From Ascochyta rabiei (Eukaryota > Ascomycota > Dothideomycetes > Pleosporales > Didymellaceae): 64,000 nt of DNA. Where the stretch lies: positions 186,001 through 250,000 of the forward strand of contig NC_082422.1 of assembly GCF_004011695.2 (NCBI RefSeq), given 5' to 3'. The notes below the pieces were generated by a model, which was given only the letters and a program-made list of their open reading frames with translations, ran no database searches and was not told the DNA's origin. Positions within the stretch are counted from its first letter, which is position 1, and each line of letters begins with the position of its first letter. Positions 10,400-22,800 of this stretch are shown here, piece after piece. The position numbers and the translations under genes are program-made.

Positions 10400-11756
10400 T
10401 AACACCCTGGTACAAGGCAGGGCGGAATTGTTCCGGCAGTGCGGTAACCGTAGAAACAGGCTAGGACAGCCCGTTCAGCGGCGAACAATGGCAGGGCGAC
10501 GCGCAAAATGCGGGGGTTAGTGCACATCTCCCCGGGTTGAAAAGTAGATCTGTCGTTTCCACATGCGGTATGATATACTGTTGATGAGTTTAGTCCGGGT
10601 TTAAAACCACGTCAAACAAGAATATAGGCATTGTCAAGGATATATCGGAAATTAAAAAATACGATGCTTGCCTCCATGGAGAGTAGTAACAAAAGATCCA
10701 GAACAAAACGTTGAGTTGGGGTTACGGATGTTTGTACTGGGCGTTGTTGAGGCTCACATGCAGCTACGGTGCGATTTCGGCTTGAACGATGAGGGCCTCG
10801 GAGCTTTCCTCCTTCACTGATAAGAGCGCAGCAAGCGCCAGACTGGACGGACCAATGATGGGCGCATGACACACGGCAGATAAGGAGGTGGAGGCTGAGA
10901 TAGTCCGGAAGTGTGGCGCGGAACAGGGCTTGGATTTCCGAAAATCAAAGAATCTCCGGTTGACAGTTGGAGCTTTGCAGAATGACACATACTCGTAATT
11001 CCTGGTATCTCGAACATACAAAACAAGAGGCCGCACATGTAACTGGAGTGTGCCGGTATATCTATGATCCCAGTAGTCATCGAACTGTCTCTCGTGACTT
11101 GGCATCGAACGACAATCTGGCGCCGAGCCAGGTATGAAAACAATCTGTGCAATGCTGGAGGGCGACCAGACTCGCTGTCGCAGGTCGAGCACGAGATCTG
11201 GAGCGATTCAAGATGATGCCACCGCACAGTGCACAGTCAGCAGAGGATGACGCCGCCAAATGGCAGCCCTGGCGCCCTTGCAGCGAAGGAAGGATCGGGT
11301 GAGTTCGGGAAGGACCCACAGCCCCACCCGAAGTCAAGCGAACGTACTCAGGTACAACCACCATCGTCGACCTCACGCGACCGACGAGCCTCGCGTCACA
11401 CCACCATGTTGTGGATGGAATCCGGCGGCCACGGCGCATGGCCTCACATTCCACTCTTTCTGGCCTTCCCAAATCGTAACATGAGCGTGACCTGAGGGAA
11501 TTGCACCGACATGGCGGCACCGGGCGGGGTCGCTGCAGCTCAGAGGTACGAATGAAGTCACATAAAGAGCTTGATGTGACCCCTCACGAGAGCTTCCCCT
11601 CAGCTTAGCACAGCTACAAAACTGCCTTGATCAGCACCTCACGCCATTTCCTCAGCTTCACAGCATCTCTCATCTTGTCCAATTCTCCCACCGGTGCTCA
11701 ATTGAAGCTCTCCAAACCAATTCTCCAACTCGACAACATTTGAGAATTGAGACAAA
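10400..11756. other. Divergent intergenic region, 1.36 kb
   Basis: No supported gene. Overlapping open frames of 86-147 codons on the minus strand (10612-11520) show no recognisable domain. CTCAGCTTAGCACAG-type pyrimidine-rich sequence at 11590-11750 is likely the leader of the gene at 11757. Confidence 0.5.
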
Positions 11757-12431
11757 ATGGCTGCCAAATACTCCCGCCGCCCCTCCCACCTCAGCGAATC
11801 CCTCTCCCCAAACACAATCCCGGAGCTATCCATCCTCCCGCACCCCCTCCCCACCGACGCGCTCCCATGCGGGCAGCTGGTGTCGCTGCACTCCCAGCAC
11901 ACACCTTCCTCACTCGAAGAGCGCGACTACGACGACATCGGCACGCGGTGGTACAAAGACGTCATCTTCTTGGACACGAAAACCGGCGCTTTCCTTGAGT
12001 CCTTCGGCGGCACGCACCTAGTGGAGAAGCCTTTAGGTGCCGGCCAGGAAGCCGGGACGATCGAGGCTGAGGAGCAGCGGGTTCGGCTGCTCAAGGATCC
12101 CGAGGCGAGTCTGAAGCGCATCTGGGCCGAGGACGATGCGGCTCGGAAGTGGATTCAGGAGCAAGGGGAGGTGGGGTTCGTGGTTGCGATTCGCGCGGTC
12201 AGTAATGCGAGCTACAAGCGTGCTAGGCTTGTTGATACTGGTGTGAAGACGTGGGAGGTTGTTAGGGAGGTCGGCGGCCAGGATGCGAGTGGGAAGAGGA
12301 GGGATTCTGGACTCGATGTCAAGCCGACGAACAGTAAGCTTGATGTGGTTGGTGTGGTGGTCAGGCGCGTTGTTATGGAGGGAGATGACGTGGGACTGGG
12401 TGGGGAGTTGGGCGCTGAGTACTGGAACTGA
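11757..12431 (+). CDS. Hypothetical protein, 224 aa
   Basis: Not recognised. The first ATG (11757) has the favourable ACAAAATGGC context and the frame runs uninterrupted to the TGA. The N-terminal 45 residues are Ser/Pro-rich and probably disordered. The middle part (about 52-175) alternates acidic and hydrophobic residues (ERDYDDIGTRWYKDVIFLDT, then VGFVVAIRAVSNASYKRARL) and looks like an alpha/beta fold. No signal peptide or membrane segment is visible. Codon usage is GC-rich at third positions, like the neighbouring conserved genes. Confidence 0.65.
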   Translation: MAAKYSRRPSHLSESLSPNTIPELSILPHPLPTDALPCGQLVSLHSQHTPSSLEERDYDDIGTRWYKDVIFLDTKTGAFLESFGGTHLVEKPLGAGQEAGTIEAEEQRVRLLKDPEASLKRIWAEDDAARKWIQEQGEVGFVVAIRAVSNASYKRARLVDTGVKTWEVVREVGGQDASGKRRDSGLDVKPTNSKLDVVGVVVRRVVMEGDDVGLGGELGAEYWN

Positions 12432-12760
12432 CCGAGGGGGCTCTGACCTCATCAACGGTAGCATGGTGACAAGACGATGGTTGTATTTTTTTTGGCGTTG
12501 GATGGGGGTTTCTGCATAGTATGCTCCAGTTAAAATCAAGTCGATTATCAAATTCAATCCATTCCACGACTTCACTTCGTCATCGTGCCCCCAGATCTGT
12601 CACAGCCTCGCTTCGTCATCGTGAACCCAGGTCTGGCACAACCTCGTGGGCTGAGCCAGCAAGCCCAGCTTGAGTGCGCAAGACGGCAAACACTTGCAAC
12701 GAACGCCCAACACCGATCATGCATTCGTCTCATGGCAGCGAACAATGAACATGACAGAAA
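12432..12760. other. Intergenic region, tail-to-tail
   Basis: Short 3'-flanking sequence between the 224-aa gene and CFIm25. It contains two imperfect direct copies of CACTTCGTCATCGTG-like sequence at about 12570-12625. No gene seen. Confidence 0.5.
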
Positions 12761-13789
<1,029 letters not shown>

Positions 13790-13805
13790 GGTGCTTGCTG
13801 TTGTC

Positions 13806-13875
13806 GTCAAGCGTCAATCGTCAGTCGTCAGTCGTCAGTCGTCAATCGTCAATCGTCAACCGTCAATCGTCGGGC
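13806..13875. repeat. Ten-unit 7-bp satellite GTCARTC
   Basis: Ten head-to-tail heptamers (GTCAAGC, GTCAATC, three GTCAGTC, two GTCAATC, GTCAACC, GTCAATC, GTCGGGC). The array starts 16 bp upstream of the CFIm25 start codon and lies within the promoter shared with the MAT2B-like gene at 14056. Most of it is probably in the CFIm25 5' UTR. Confidence 0.9.
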
Positions 13876-14055
13876 GCTGGAGCGGCCGGTGCCAGCGTCG
13901 CGACAACCGACCAGCAAGCGCCGTCACCGCCCTGACAGCCGGACAGGGGTACCAAGTACGCGACTCTAGCGAGGCGTGTGGGGACTCGACGGACTCGACC
14001 ACCACCACCAGGGTTCACGGCGCTGACATCATTGGCCGACCTAACAACAACAGCC

Positions 14056-15223
14056 ATGACATCCAGCCCCAGCCTCCCGCCCATTCTCGTCTTTGATGCC
14101 GTCTCAGGAGAGTATCGAGACCCGAGCGACTCGGCTGATACCACGGCCAAGATCGATGCGCCCACACGCACCGTGCTGGTCACGGGAGGTACTTCGCCAC
14201 CTGCACTGTCTACAACAACACCTGGCTAACTAACAAGCAAAGCAAGTGGCCTCTTGGGACGACAAGTGCAGCGCCAGTTCGCTCGAGCTGGCTGGAAAGC
14301 CGTTGGCACTGGACTCAACCGCATCAATCCCCCAGACGTGCTCAAGCTCAACATCCTCAACGCCAAAGACATCGAGCAATTGCTGGACGATGTGAAGCCT
14401 GACGTCGTCGTTCACTGCGCAGCAAACCGTTTCCCAGACTCGTGCACAGCCAATCCAGCAGCCGCTCGCAACATCAACGTGCAAGCCAGCCGTGCACTGG
14501 CCGAAGCCACAGTCGCACGTGACATTTTTCTCATCTACATCTCCACCGACTACGTGTTCCCCGGCCGGCCAGGCGAGGCGCCGTACAAAGCAACCTCAGC
14601 GCCCGACCCACCAAACGTGTACGGCCGCACCAAGCTCGAGGGCGAAAGAGCCGTCCTCGACGTAGCATCCCAGGCCAACGCGCGCAACAAGGCCGTCGTT
14701 CTCCGCGTCCCCGTTCTCTACGGCTCCTGCGACGAGCCTAAAGAAAGCGCCGTCAACGTCCTCATGTCGCAGCTATGGGCTGCACAGAAGCTCTCACCAG
14801 CCGACGCAAAAGTCACCGTCGACGACCACGCTCTGCGCTTCCCCACCAACACAGACGACGTGGGGCGCGTGTGCCGCGACGTCTCTGACTTCTATCGAAG
14901 CACAGAGAATGCCGACCGAGAGCTGCCGCGCATCCTGCAGTTCAGCTCCGAGGACCAGATGACCAAGTGGCAGATTGTGCAGAAGTTTGCTGAGATTACG
15001 GGATTGCCGCTTGACAATCTCGCGCCGTCCAAGCCGCAGGAAGAGCCAAGTGATGGGACGGTGAGACCGTATGACTGCCATCTCGACACGGGTGAGCTGA
15101 AGGAGCTGGGTATTGATGTGACAACCATTGGGTTCAAGGAGTGGTGGTAGGTACTCTCAGTGATTCACTGCGCTGTTGCTAACGAGAGATAGGAGCAAGG
15201 AGCTTGGTGTCTTTCAGCGGTAA
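14056..15223 (+). CDS. MAT2B/RmlD-like extended short-chain dehydrogenase, three exons, 355 aa
   Basis: Similar to the regulatory beta subunit of methionine adenosyltransferase and to dTDP-4-dehydrorhamnose reductase; the fungal role is not settled. Exons are 14056-14188, 14243-15146 and 15193-15223. The first intron rebuilds the NAD(P)-binding VLVTGASGLLGRQ at residues 40-52. The active-site region YISTDYVFPG (TDYVF is the RmlD/MAT2B hallmark) and NVYGRTKLEGE (YxxxK) follow. A 40-residue N-terminal extension precedes the fold. At the 3' end a TAG occurs in the unspliced reading (WW-stop, 15148-15150). Splicing gtaggt...tag instead gives FKEWWSKELGVFQR-stop, which looks more like homologues I remember. 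Both models keep length divisible by three. The gene converges on the FMO gene (190 bp between stops). Confidence 0.85.
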
Positions 15224-15413
15224 AGATCTCTTAGACCTGTCACATCACGGAGATAACTTTTTGTATTCTTGTAGTGATGTCTACTTCATTCCAAGGCCAC
15301 ACTCGAACAAAAGCACCGTCGCCCTAGGAAGGGTCAAGAGAGTACACGCCAGCTTGCGTGCTACGAGAGTCTTTCTACAACGTCTCAAACTCCTCAAACT
15401 TATGCACACACTT

Positions 15414-17156
15414 CTACGCTGCTGCTTGCACCAGTGTCCCCTCCCCCTCCGTCCCACGACCAACCTCCGCCTCAATCTGACTCTGACAAGTAACCTCAAT
15501 CTTCCTCTGTGCGCCTTTCGGCGCCGCAAATAGCGCCTTAATCCTCTGCATCTGCTCCTCCTTTGCGTCCCTCCACTGCTGTGTATGCCCCGCCAACTGC
15601 CCCTTCCCGCGCGCGGCCAACTCCCTATTCATCCACCCCACCAACTCAGCCACATACTCCTCCTCCCCCTCCCTCAAGCTATGGAAGCTCTTACCAAGCC
15701 CCTTCTTCTCGACCCTCTGCACGTACTCCGCTCGCATATCCGCAGTGCTGGGGAGTCGGGCGTCGCCGGCGAAGACGTGCGCGACGACCATGGCCTGGAA
15801 CTCGAAGAGGGTGAAAGTTGCCGTGAAGAAGGGGACGCCTACGAATGCAAGCGAGGGGTCCGGGATGTAGAAGATGTCTTTGTGCAGGTTGTGGAACATA
15901 GTGCCGTCTGTGACCAGCACCTCTTCGTTGGCGGCGTGCGCAGGGACGTCGTCGGCGTGCAGGTGTGCGAGGAAGGGCAGCGTGAGGTGGTAGCCTGTGC
16001 ACAGGATCACGTGGTGGATGTCGCAGAGTTGCGCGCCGGATTTTAGCGTCACCGTTAGTGGGATCGCGTCTGAGGGCTGCAGGGGCGTGCTTGAGCCGGA
16101 CGTAGAGAAAGAAATGACTTCATCCACGCGGATGCCATTCTCCGGCAGCAACGCAGACGATAGGTCGAATTGTCCGTTGCGGTGGGATTGGTAGATTGTG
16201 TTGGCAAAAGGACCGAGTTCGCGCGCAATGTCAGTAGCGGAGACGGACCCCCCAATGAGGAGGAAGTTCTGGATTTGCTGTCAGTCACAACCTAAACTGG
16301 GTTTCCTTCAGCTCAAAGTCAGTCGGGCTCACCTTGCCGCGGAAGTCTTCGGGTTTTCGATAGCCTTTCGAATGCTGCACTCGCTGTGGATACCGGCGCT
16401 TCCACTCTGCCAGGCCAGGGATATCCGGAATTCTCGGAGCATGATAGTGGCCTGACGCGACAACAACGGCATCGAAGTCCTTTAGCCAAGGTTAGATCAC
16501 AATCCTGCGACTGCAGCGGGGAAACGTACAGAAATGGAAGTTTCTCGAGATTGCGTCCCGTTGTCGCGAATCTGTAGCGTCGAAGTCCGTACAGTCCACT
16601 TCTTGCCTTCTTTTGATACATTCTGGACCTCGGTGTTGTATCTTGTGACAGCATCGACGCTGGTGGTGAGCGCCGTATCTTGGATATAATCCTTGAGCAC
16701 GCTATGTGGCACGAAATCCTCCGTGCCGGGCGGAAATCTGTTCAACGTGGTTTCGAGAAGGCGCGTGGATACGTTGTTTTGGAGCCCGATATAACACGGC
16801 CTATCTCACGGTCAGCCAAAAGTCGTGTCGCGCGAGACAGGCACTCATACCCTGGCGGGGCATGCAACAGTCGTTCGAGCTCCAGATCTTGGACATCCTC
16901 TTTCGTGTAGCTTGTCCCCGCCTTCGAAGCTGATACGGATGGGTATGCAGGCTCAAGTGGCTTTCTCTCGTCGTAAAGCCTGACAAAATTAATCGGCAGT
17001 CGTTTAACCTACCGAAGTGACTTACCAAATGCCACCAGCAGCACTAGAGCGCTCGAAGACAGTCACGTCAAGACCTTTGTTCTTAAGATGCGCCGCAGTG
17101 ACCACGCCGGAAATGCCGGCTCCAATAACGGCTACGCTTTTGCTGTTGGAAGACAT
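15414..17156 (-). CDS. FMO-type flavin monooxygenase, five exons, 513 aa
   Basis: FAD/NADPH-dependent oxygenation of soft nucleophiles (N or S). Exons are 17026-17156, 16851-16979, 16530-16800, 16333-16479 and 15414-16277. The FAD motif VIGAGISGV is at residues 10-18, and GGIWLYDERKPLEPAYPS spans the first splice. The next splice rebuilds PPGPCYIGLQNNVSTRLL, the conserved substrate-side segment, followed by PPGTEDFVPHSVLKDY. ASGHYHAPRIPDIPG is the family's ATG/FxGxxxHxxxY-like region. The second nucleotide-binding motif is LLIGGSVSATD near residue 235, and LCTGYHLTLPFL is the C-terminal dinucleotide motif. The acceptor for exon 5 could alternatively be 9 nt downstream. The gene is divergent from the TauD-like gene across a 596-bp promoter with a CYS3-like palindrome, suggesting co-regulation. 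Confidence 0.9.
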
Positions 17157-17414
17157 GTCAAGTGCGACTGACGTGTGCCGCGAAAGATCTCAAATCACAG
17201 TGCCGTTCGGATTGTGCAATCGTGAGAGCTGGAGGCTGGTATTCACCAGATATAATCCTCGTATTACACAGGGGGACAGACAGGTTCGCAGCAGCCAGCC
17301 AGAAGAATGATGTGACACGAGGCTCGGCTGCCTGACTTGTATATAACTCGACTGAGACCTCGGTCTCTGATGGCGTGAGTTGTCCGGGATGGCTGGGCGC
17401 GATGGTGGATAAAG

Positions 17415-17424
17415 ATGGCATCAT
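17415..17424. promoter_or_regulatory. CYS3/MetR-type palindrome ATGGCATCAT
   Basis: The ten bases match the ATGRYRYCAT consensus of the bZIP sulfur regulator CYS3 (Neurospora; MetR in Aspergillus) at every position. The site is near the middle of the promoter between the FMO and TauD-like genes (259 bp and 329 bp from the two ATGs). One match to a partly degenerate 10-mer can occur by chance, so occupancy is inference. Confidence 0.55.
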
Positions 17425-17691
17425 GTATCATCTGCGCGTGTTCCGAAGCGAGAAGCCCCAACATGAGCTTCCTCCATAGAGTCCTCGAGGATGCGAAATT
17501 GGTCCGGCCGATGTCTCGAGATGCTCAATGGTGAGTGGACGCGCGCCATAGGCTAGGTAGTTGACGTGATCCCTGAACCCCGCAACACCAACACTATGCG
17601 GCATGAACACGCGTCTCTAAGGCTGCAACGTCCTTCAGTGCATTAGCAAGGGTGCTCTGATAAGTTGAGCGGTCAACGAAGGGTAGAGAAA

Positions 17692-17698
17692 TATAAAA
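17692..17698 (+). promoter_or_regulatory. TATA box of the TauD-like gene
   Basis: TATAAAA lies 55 bp upstream of the ATG at 17753, in a position typical of a regulated fungal promoter. Confidence 0.55.
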
Positions 17699-17752
17699 GT
17701 AACCACTGGGCGCGCCCGTAACGTAAGCACAAGCTCACACGCCTCCAACAAG

Positions 17753-19046
17753 ATGGCACCTATAGCGATTCCAATCCACTCAGGTATCCAAGAGAGGGAC
17801 ACCGTCCAGCCCAAAAAGGTTACCTTGGATCTGCCAGAGCTCGCAAAGAAGAGGTTTGAGAAAGCAGGCATTGACCTTTCAGCTGGCTATCCGTACACAC
17901 CTGCGACACCCCTGTATGTTGACGATGTGTATAAGATCAGGGACTATGATCGCGAGCACGTAGAACCTGGATCTCGAGCTGATCCAGAGAAGAAAGCTCT
18001 GTTCAATGCAGCCAAGGAAGTCATACACCTCACTGCTCACATCGGTACTGAGATCGTGGGCCTACAGTTGAAGGATCTCACCGACCAGCAAAAGGATGAG
18101 CTTGGCCTGTTGATTGCGGAAAGAAGTGTGGTCTTTTTCAGAGACCAGGACCTCTCACCTCAAGAGCAGTTGAAGCTTGGTGAATGGTATGGCGAGGTTG
18201 AAGTCCATGTAGGGGTTCACTACTCATTCGTACATTGTGACGGTAGCTAACCATGGGTGTAGCCTCAACTACCTTCAGTGCCAGGCGTCCCAGGTACAAC
18301 TGTGATCTGGCCTGCACTTCAGGCTACTGAATTTCCAGCCAGCTTCAGGCAGCCGGGAGGAGCGGCCAGGTGGCACTCCGATCTCGTGCACGAGAGGCAG
18401 CCAGCAGGGTAAGCTTGAATGTCTTGCAAGTGAATGAAGACTAACCAATAGTAGTGTAACTCACCTCCATAACGATACAGTTCCAAAGATTGGCGGCGAT
18501 ACACTGTGGGCTTCAGGTAGGTACTGATTATAATAATCGAATCGAGGGCTGACGAGTGTAGGCTATGCAGCATACGAGAAGCTGTCGCCAGACTTCAGGA
18601 AGATCATTGACGGCAAGCAGGCTGTCTACCGCGGCACGTATCCATACCTTGACCGCAACAACCCCACAGCCGGGCCGAAGTACGTCGAGCGCGTGCATCC
18701 GCTCGTTCGAGTGCATCCTGCGACGGGTTGGAAGGCGCTGTGGGTCAACCGAGCCATGACTGTGCGCATTGTTGGCCTGGATAAGGCTGAGAGTGACTTG
18801 ATCCTCGGGTACTTGTATGATGTGTACGAGAAGAACGTCGACATCCAGGTGCGGTTCAGGTGGACGCCTGGCACTTCTGCGCTGTGGGACAACAGAATCA
18901 CGATTCACAACGCCAGCTGGGACTATGAAGGAAGTGAGCCGAGGCACGGCACGAGAGTAATATCGCTCGCGGAGAAACCCTACTTCGATGCGAAGGCACC
19001 TACAAGGCGACAGGCTCTCGGTCTTGCTGGTCCTGACGATGTGTGA
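17753..19046 (+). CDS. TauD/TfdA-family Fe(II)/2-oxoglutarate dioxygenase, four exons, 383 aa
   Basis: The family oxygenates taurine, alkylsulfonates or other small acids, releasing sulfite or a carbonyl. Exons are 17753-18208, 18263-18408, 18452-18516 and 18562-19046. The iron facial triad is intact: WHSD gives His190 and Asp192, and NRITIHNASWD gives the distal His338. Arg354 of PRHGTR is placed to bind 2-oxoglutarate. GGDTLWASGYAAYE and LWVNRAMTVRI are further family blocks. The second intron ends in TAGTAG, so a one-codon NAGNAG alternative exists (18452 or 18455). There is no organelle signal. Fungal members include the sulfonate dioxygenase Jlp1. The specificity is not readable from sequence, but the CYS3-like site in the shared promoter favours sulfur scavenging. 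Confidence 0.9.
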
Positions 19047-19882
19047 TGGGCAGACTGATGGTTTCTTACTACGTAACTGGGGGCCTAGCTCAGCCCTGTA
19101 AAAACAGGAACCACAATTCAGTCAAAAAGGCAACGGTGTTTACATTCAGGAAAAATTCTCTTGTCAAAGCAAAAACCTGATCACAAACACAGAAGGGCGA
19201 TAAAGCAGGTGTACTTTGAATTTTACAGCTGCATGTGATGCACCATCCTTGGCGGTTGAGTGTGAGACAGTTGGTAGATGCGAAGGAAGGGAAAAGGAGC
19301 GACGGTGGGTCGGCCGCTAGCGCCTTCCTCCAACCGCATCGTTGCGGCTGTTTCCTCTGCCGTCCTGCCGAGTTCGGCACCCTACCTAGCTCAGCATCAC
19401 TTTGTTGACCAACTTGACCACAGTCTTTCATCAACCAGCTCATGCATTGCTTGATAACCTGTACCCTTCCCACTCATCACTCTGTCGCAAGCTCTGCAGA
19501 AACAGACTTCCGTCGACATGCGAAAAAGAAGTCCATGAGCGTAGGGTTTATCGCAGTTCGTTTGAGGACTGCAAGAATTCTTTAGAGACGTTCTTCCAGC
19601 TGCGGTTACCGCCGCGGCTTGGGTCCCAATGTAGTGGCCGCCTTACGCCCTAGTGTTTTGCGACACATGGGTTAGGAAGTTGATTGGAGCATGTGACGCA
19701 GCGGGCGGTACGGCTGCAGGTCTGGCGGTTACAGCTCACCGGAAGACTATTAAGTATGCCACCGACCTACGAGAAAGCTGGACGTAGCTTCAGAAGAATT
19801 ATCTTTTTCGTCTTCTTACTTGCTCTTGTTTCTGTTTGTCGCCCACGTCCTGGCGGCTGACGGATCTGCACACGTTGCGGAA
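19047..19882. other. Intergenic region, 0.84 kb
   Basis: Lies between the TauD-like gene and the DUF3433 gene, same strand. The minus-strand frame at 19090-19473 and the plus frame at 19402-19653 look like chance openings. The frame containing the next gene is open from 19820 but has no ATG before 19883. Confidence 0.5.
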
Positions 19883-22800
19883 ATGGCTTCTGTTCAGACG
19901 CCATTTCTGGGTGCAATTCCCGAAAATGTCAACACCAAAACCCCAGGCTCGCACGTTGTGGAGTTGCCATGGTGGAAGCGGGCGCGTTCAAATCCACCAA
20001 AATCCACATGGAAACCAAACGCATACCGACTTCTTCCTCTAGCGGCTGTCATCGCTGCATCTTGGGCGCTCATCGTCGTTTTGCAACTCCTGCTCACTAA
20101 AAGCCAAAAGGAAGGAGGCATTATAATCGCTGAAGCTATCGATGATATACCTCTCAGTACATCGTTTTTGTATCTCTACCTACCAACAGTCATCGCATTA
20201 GTCTTTGGTATCTTCTGGGGTTGGATCGATCTTCAAGTGAAGAGACTAGAGCCTTATCACCAGCTAAGCAAGCCTGACGGAGCATGGGGCAAGGACAGCT
20301 TACTGCTCAGCTATCCTTTTGACTTCTTACCGTTGGTACCTGTAAGCGCTCTCAAGAAAAAGTAAGAGCCGCTCACAAGTTCTCACCATGCTATTGAGAT
20401 GAAACAAGCTGACTGCTGCACAGGCACTGGGCGGTCTTCTGGGCCAGTACATGTGTCGTGTTCGTGACTTGGGGCGTTGTTCCGTTCCAGGCAGGTATAT
20501 TCTCGTCCGAAACAATACGGCTTTCTTCGACGATCGGCTTCTCGCATACAACTGGTTTCATCCCAGCGAGCGAGCAAAGCGACAAAGTGGATGCTCGATA
20601 TATCCACTCTGCCCATGGCATTATATGGCTCAACGAGACGTTGCCTCCGTACATGACACGCGACTACACACTCACGCCATTCGAGCCGGAAATAGCAGAG
20701 CTTGGAAGGAAGGGCAATCACCGCACCTGGACCTCGACGTCAACCCTCTACAGTTTGGACATGAACTGCGAAAAACCAGGAGTAAGCTCAAAAGCTGAGC
20801 AGCAAAGCTCTGATGGGTCCGATTCAACCACAGTTCGAAATTCGCAATGGACAAGCAGCGACGGTTGCGCTTTTCCAACTTCTTACTACACCCCGATTGG
20901 CAATGAAACACTTGGACCAAAGAAATATTTCAACAACAGTAAATCTATATGGGTGACCAAAGAGTACGCATCAGTTTACATTGGCTTTTATCCCACTGAT
21001 AATGCCGATTACTATCTCAAGACCTACTGTCCGCAAAACGCCAACCATACCTTCATGGCATGGTTCACAAAGAACAAGCAGCGAGACGAAGACCCGCCGA
21101 ACGAAGTGACTCGGCTCTACTGCACGCCTTTCTACTATGAGCAAGAAGTAGTCGCGACGATAGATGCTAAGACCAGAGCACCTATCAATATCACCACAAC
21201 GAGTGGCAAGAGGGCACTTCCCGCCGAGAAATGGAACTCGACTTACTTCGAACAACAGATGAACACCGGCCAGCTGAATGAGTTCATCCGTGGTGCTCTT
21301 CCGTTAGACAAATGGCCTGATCAACTGGAGACTATATCCACGCATCCCGTAAGCTTGATTAATTTCGCGACCGATATACAACCCATGGCGGGATACATAA
21401 TAGGGGCCTCGCAGCGACCACTGGAGGAGCTACTGGATTCTCGCGCCTTGGCTGCCGCTTATGAGTCTGTTTATCGCATTGTCTTTGCTCGATCAATGGT
21501 TCAGATTCTGGATCAAGATTTCACAACTACTTTCAACAGTTCAGGCCGCTATGACTACGAGGCAGCCGCAATTGTCGTCGTGCCTGTGTTCACCTACATC
21601 GTCGAGGGGCTGCTGGGCTTTGTTTCAGTTTGCGGTATCATCCTATTATTGATTTCTCTGAAACTTACCTGGAAAATACGCTCTGATCCAGCGACCATTG
21701 CAAGCATCCAATCGCTGGTTGCTGACAACACAACCCTCCTTCAAGAGTTCAGCGCACTAGACCGCGCAAGTATGGACGAGATCGAGACAAGCCTCAAAGA
21801 CAAAAAGTTCAAGCTAGACTGTGATCAAGAAGGTGTTGTGTAAGTTAGCCGATGAGGTTTCAATACGGCTATGAGACTGATCAGACTATAGTATTATCGA
21901 AGCTGATAGTTTCGATACAGTCCGCAACCACGCCCACGGTGCAGTACAGATTGAATCAGAAGAATCCCAAATGGTCAAGCCGGTTCGACCCAAGGAGTTC
22001 AGAGCTTTCATGATCCTACTCTTTCTACTGCTTCAGGTTGCATTGGCGGCTGTACTGGGTGTATTGCTCCATAAAAGCCAGCCTTTTGGTGAGCTCCGTG
22101 ACCTTTCCAAAACGATAAGCCTACTAACATTAAGCAGGCATCGTCAGACCGTCCACAAACCCCTTGGTCCGCCAACTGCTCGAGAACTACATACCTACGG
22201 CGCTCGCGACATTGATCGAACCGATTTGGATTCTCGTAAACCGACTTCTTTGCATGCTTCAACCACTCGAAGAGCTTCGTGGCGGCCACGCGGCTGCAAG
22301 TCGCTCCATCGAAGCCGACTACAGCTCGCTCCCGCCGCAACTCGTCATTTTCAAAGCCTTGAAATCATCGCACTTCAAACTCGCAGCTGTCTGCACTATG
22401 GCGCTACTTGCCAACTTTCTAGCGGTTGCATTCTCTGGGATGTTCCATGAAAGTTCGGTGCTAGTGCCTCGAAACGTGCAGCTAGTTCCACCATACCAGG
22501 CAAAGTTCGTTGATGTCAATGGTACTGTCGGTCCAGGTGACACTAGCCGCGACATGGAGCAGAATCCATCTGGCGCTTATACTGGAGGATCGGGTTATGA
22601 TCAGTTCATGGTCGCCGAGTCCAACTATACCACAGGAAACCCGCTGCCCGCCTGGACCGACAATGAGTTCATGTATATTCCTTTCATGAACGAAACAAAG
22701 TATAACGGGTCTGAAGGCGTTAAAGGTCAAACTACCGCATTTGGTTCCACCCTTGAGTGCAAGACAATACCAGATACTGACTTCCACGTCAATCTCAGAA

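Larger units (their letters stand above)
17157..17752. other. Divergent promoter shared by the FMO and TauD-like genes
   Basis: 596 bp. It holds TATATAA at 17340-17346 (usable by the FMO gene, 184 bp from its ATG), the CYS3-like palindrome at 17415-17424, and TATAAAA at 17692-17698 for the TauD-like gene. No coding sequence supported. Confidence 0.6.

Noticed and set aside
10612..11520. Minus-strand frames of 86-147 codons upstream of the permease
   Set aside because: Mutually overlapping, Cys/Arg/Ser-rich and domain-free.
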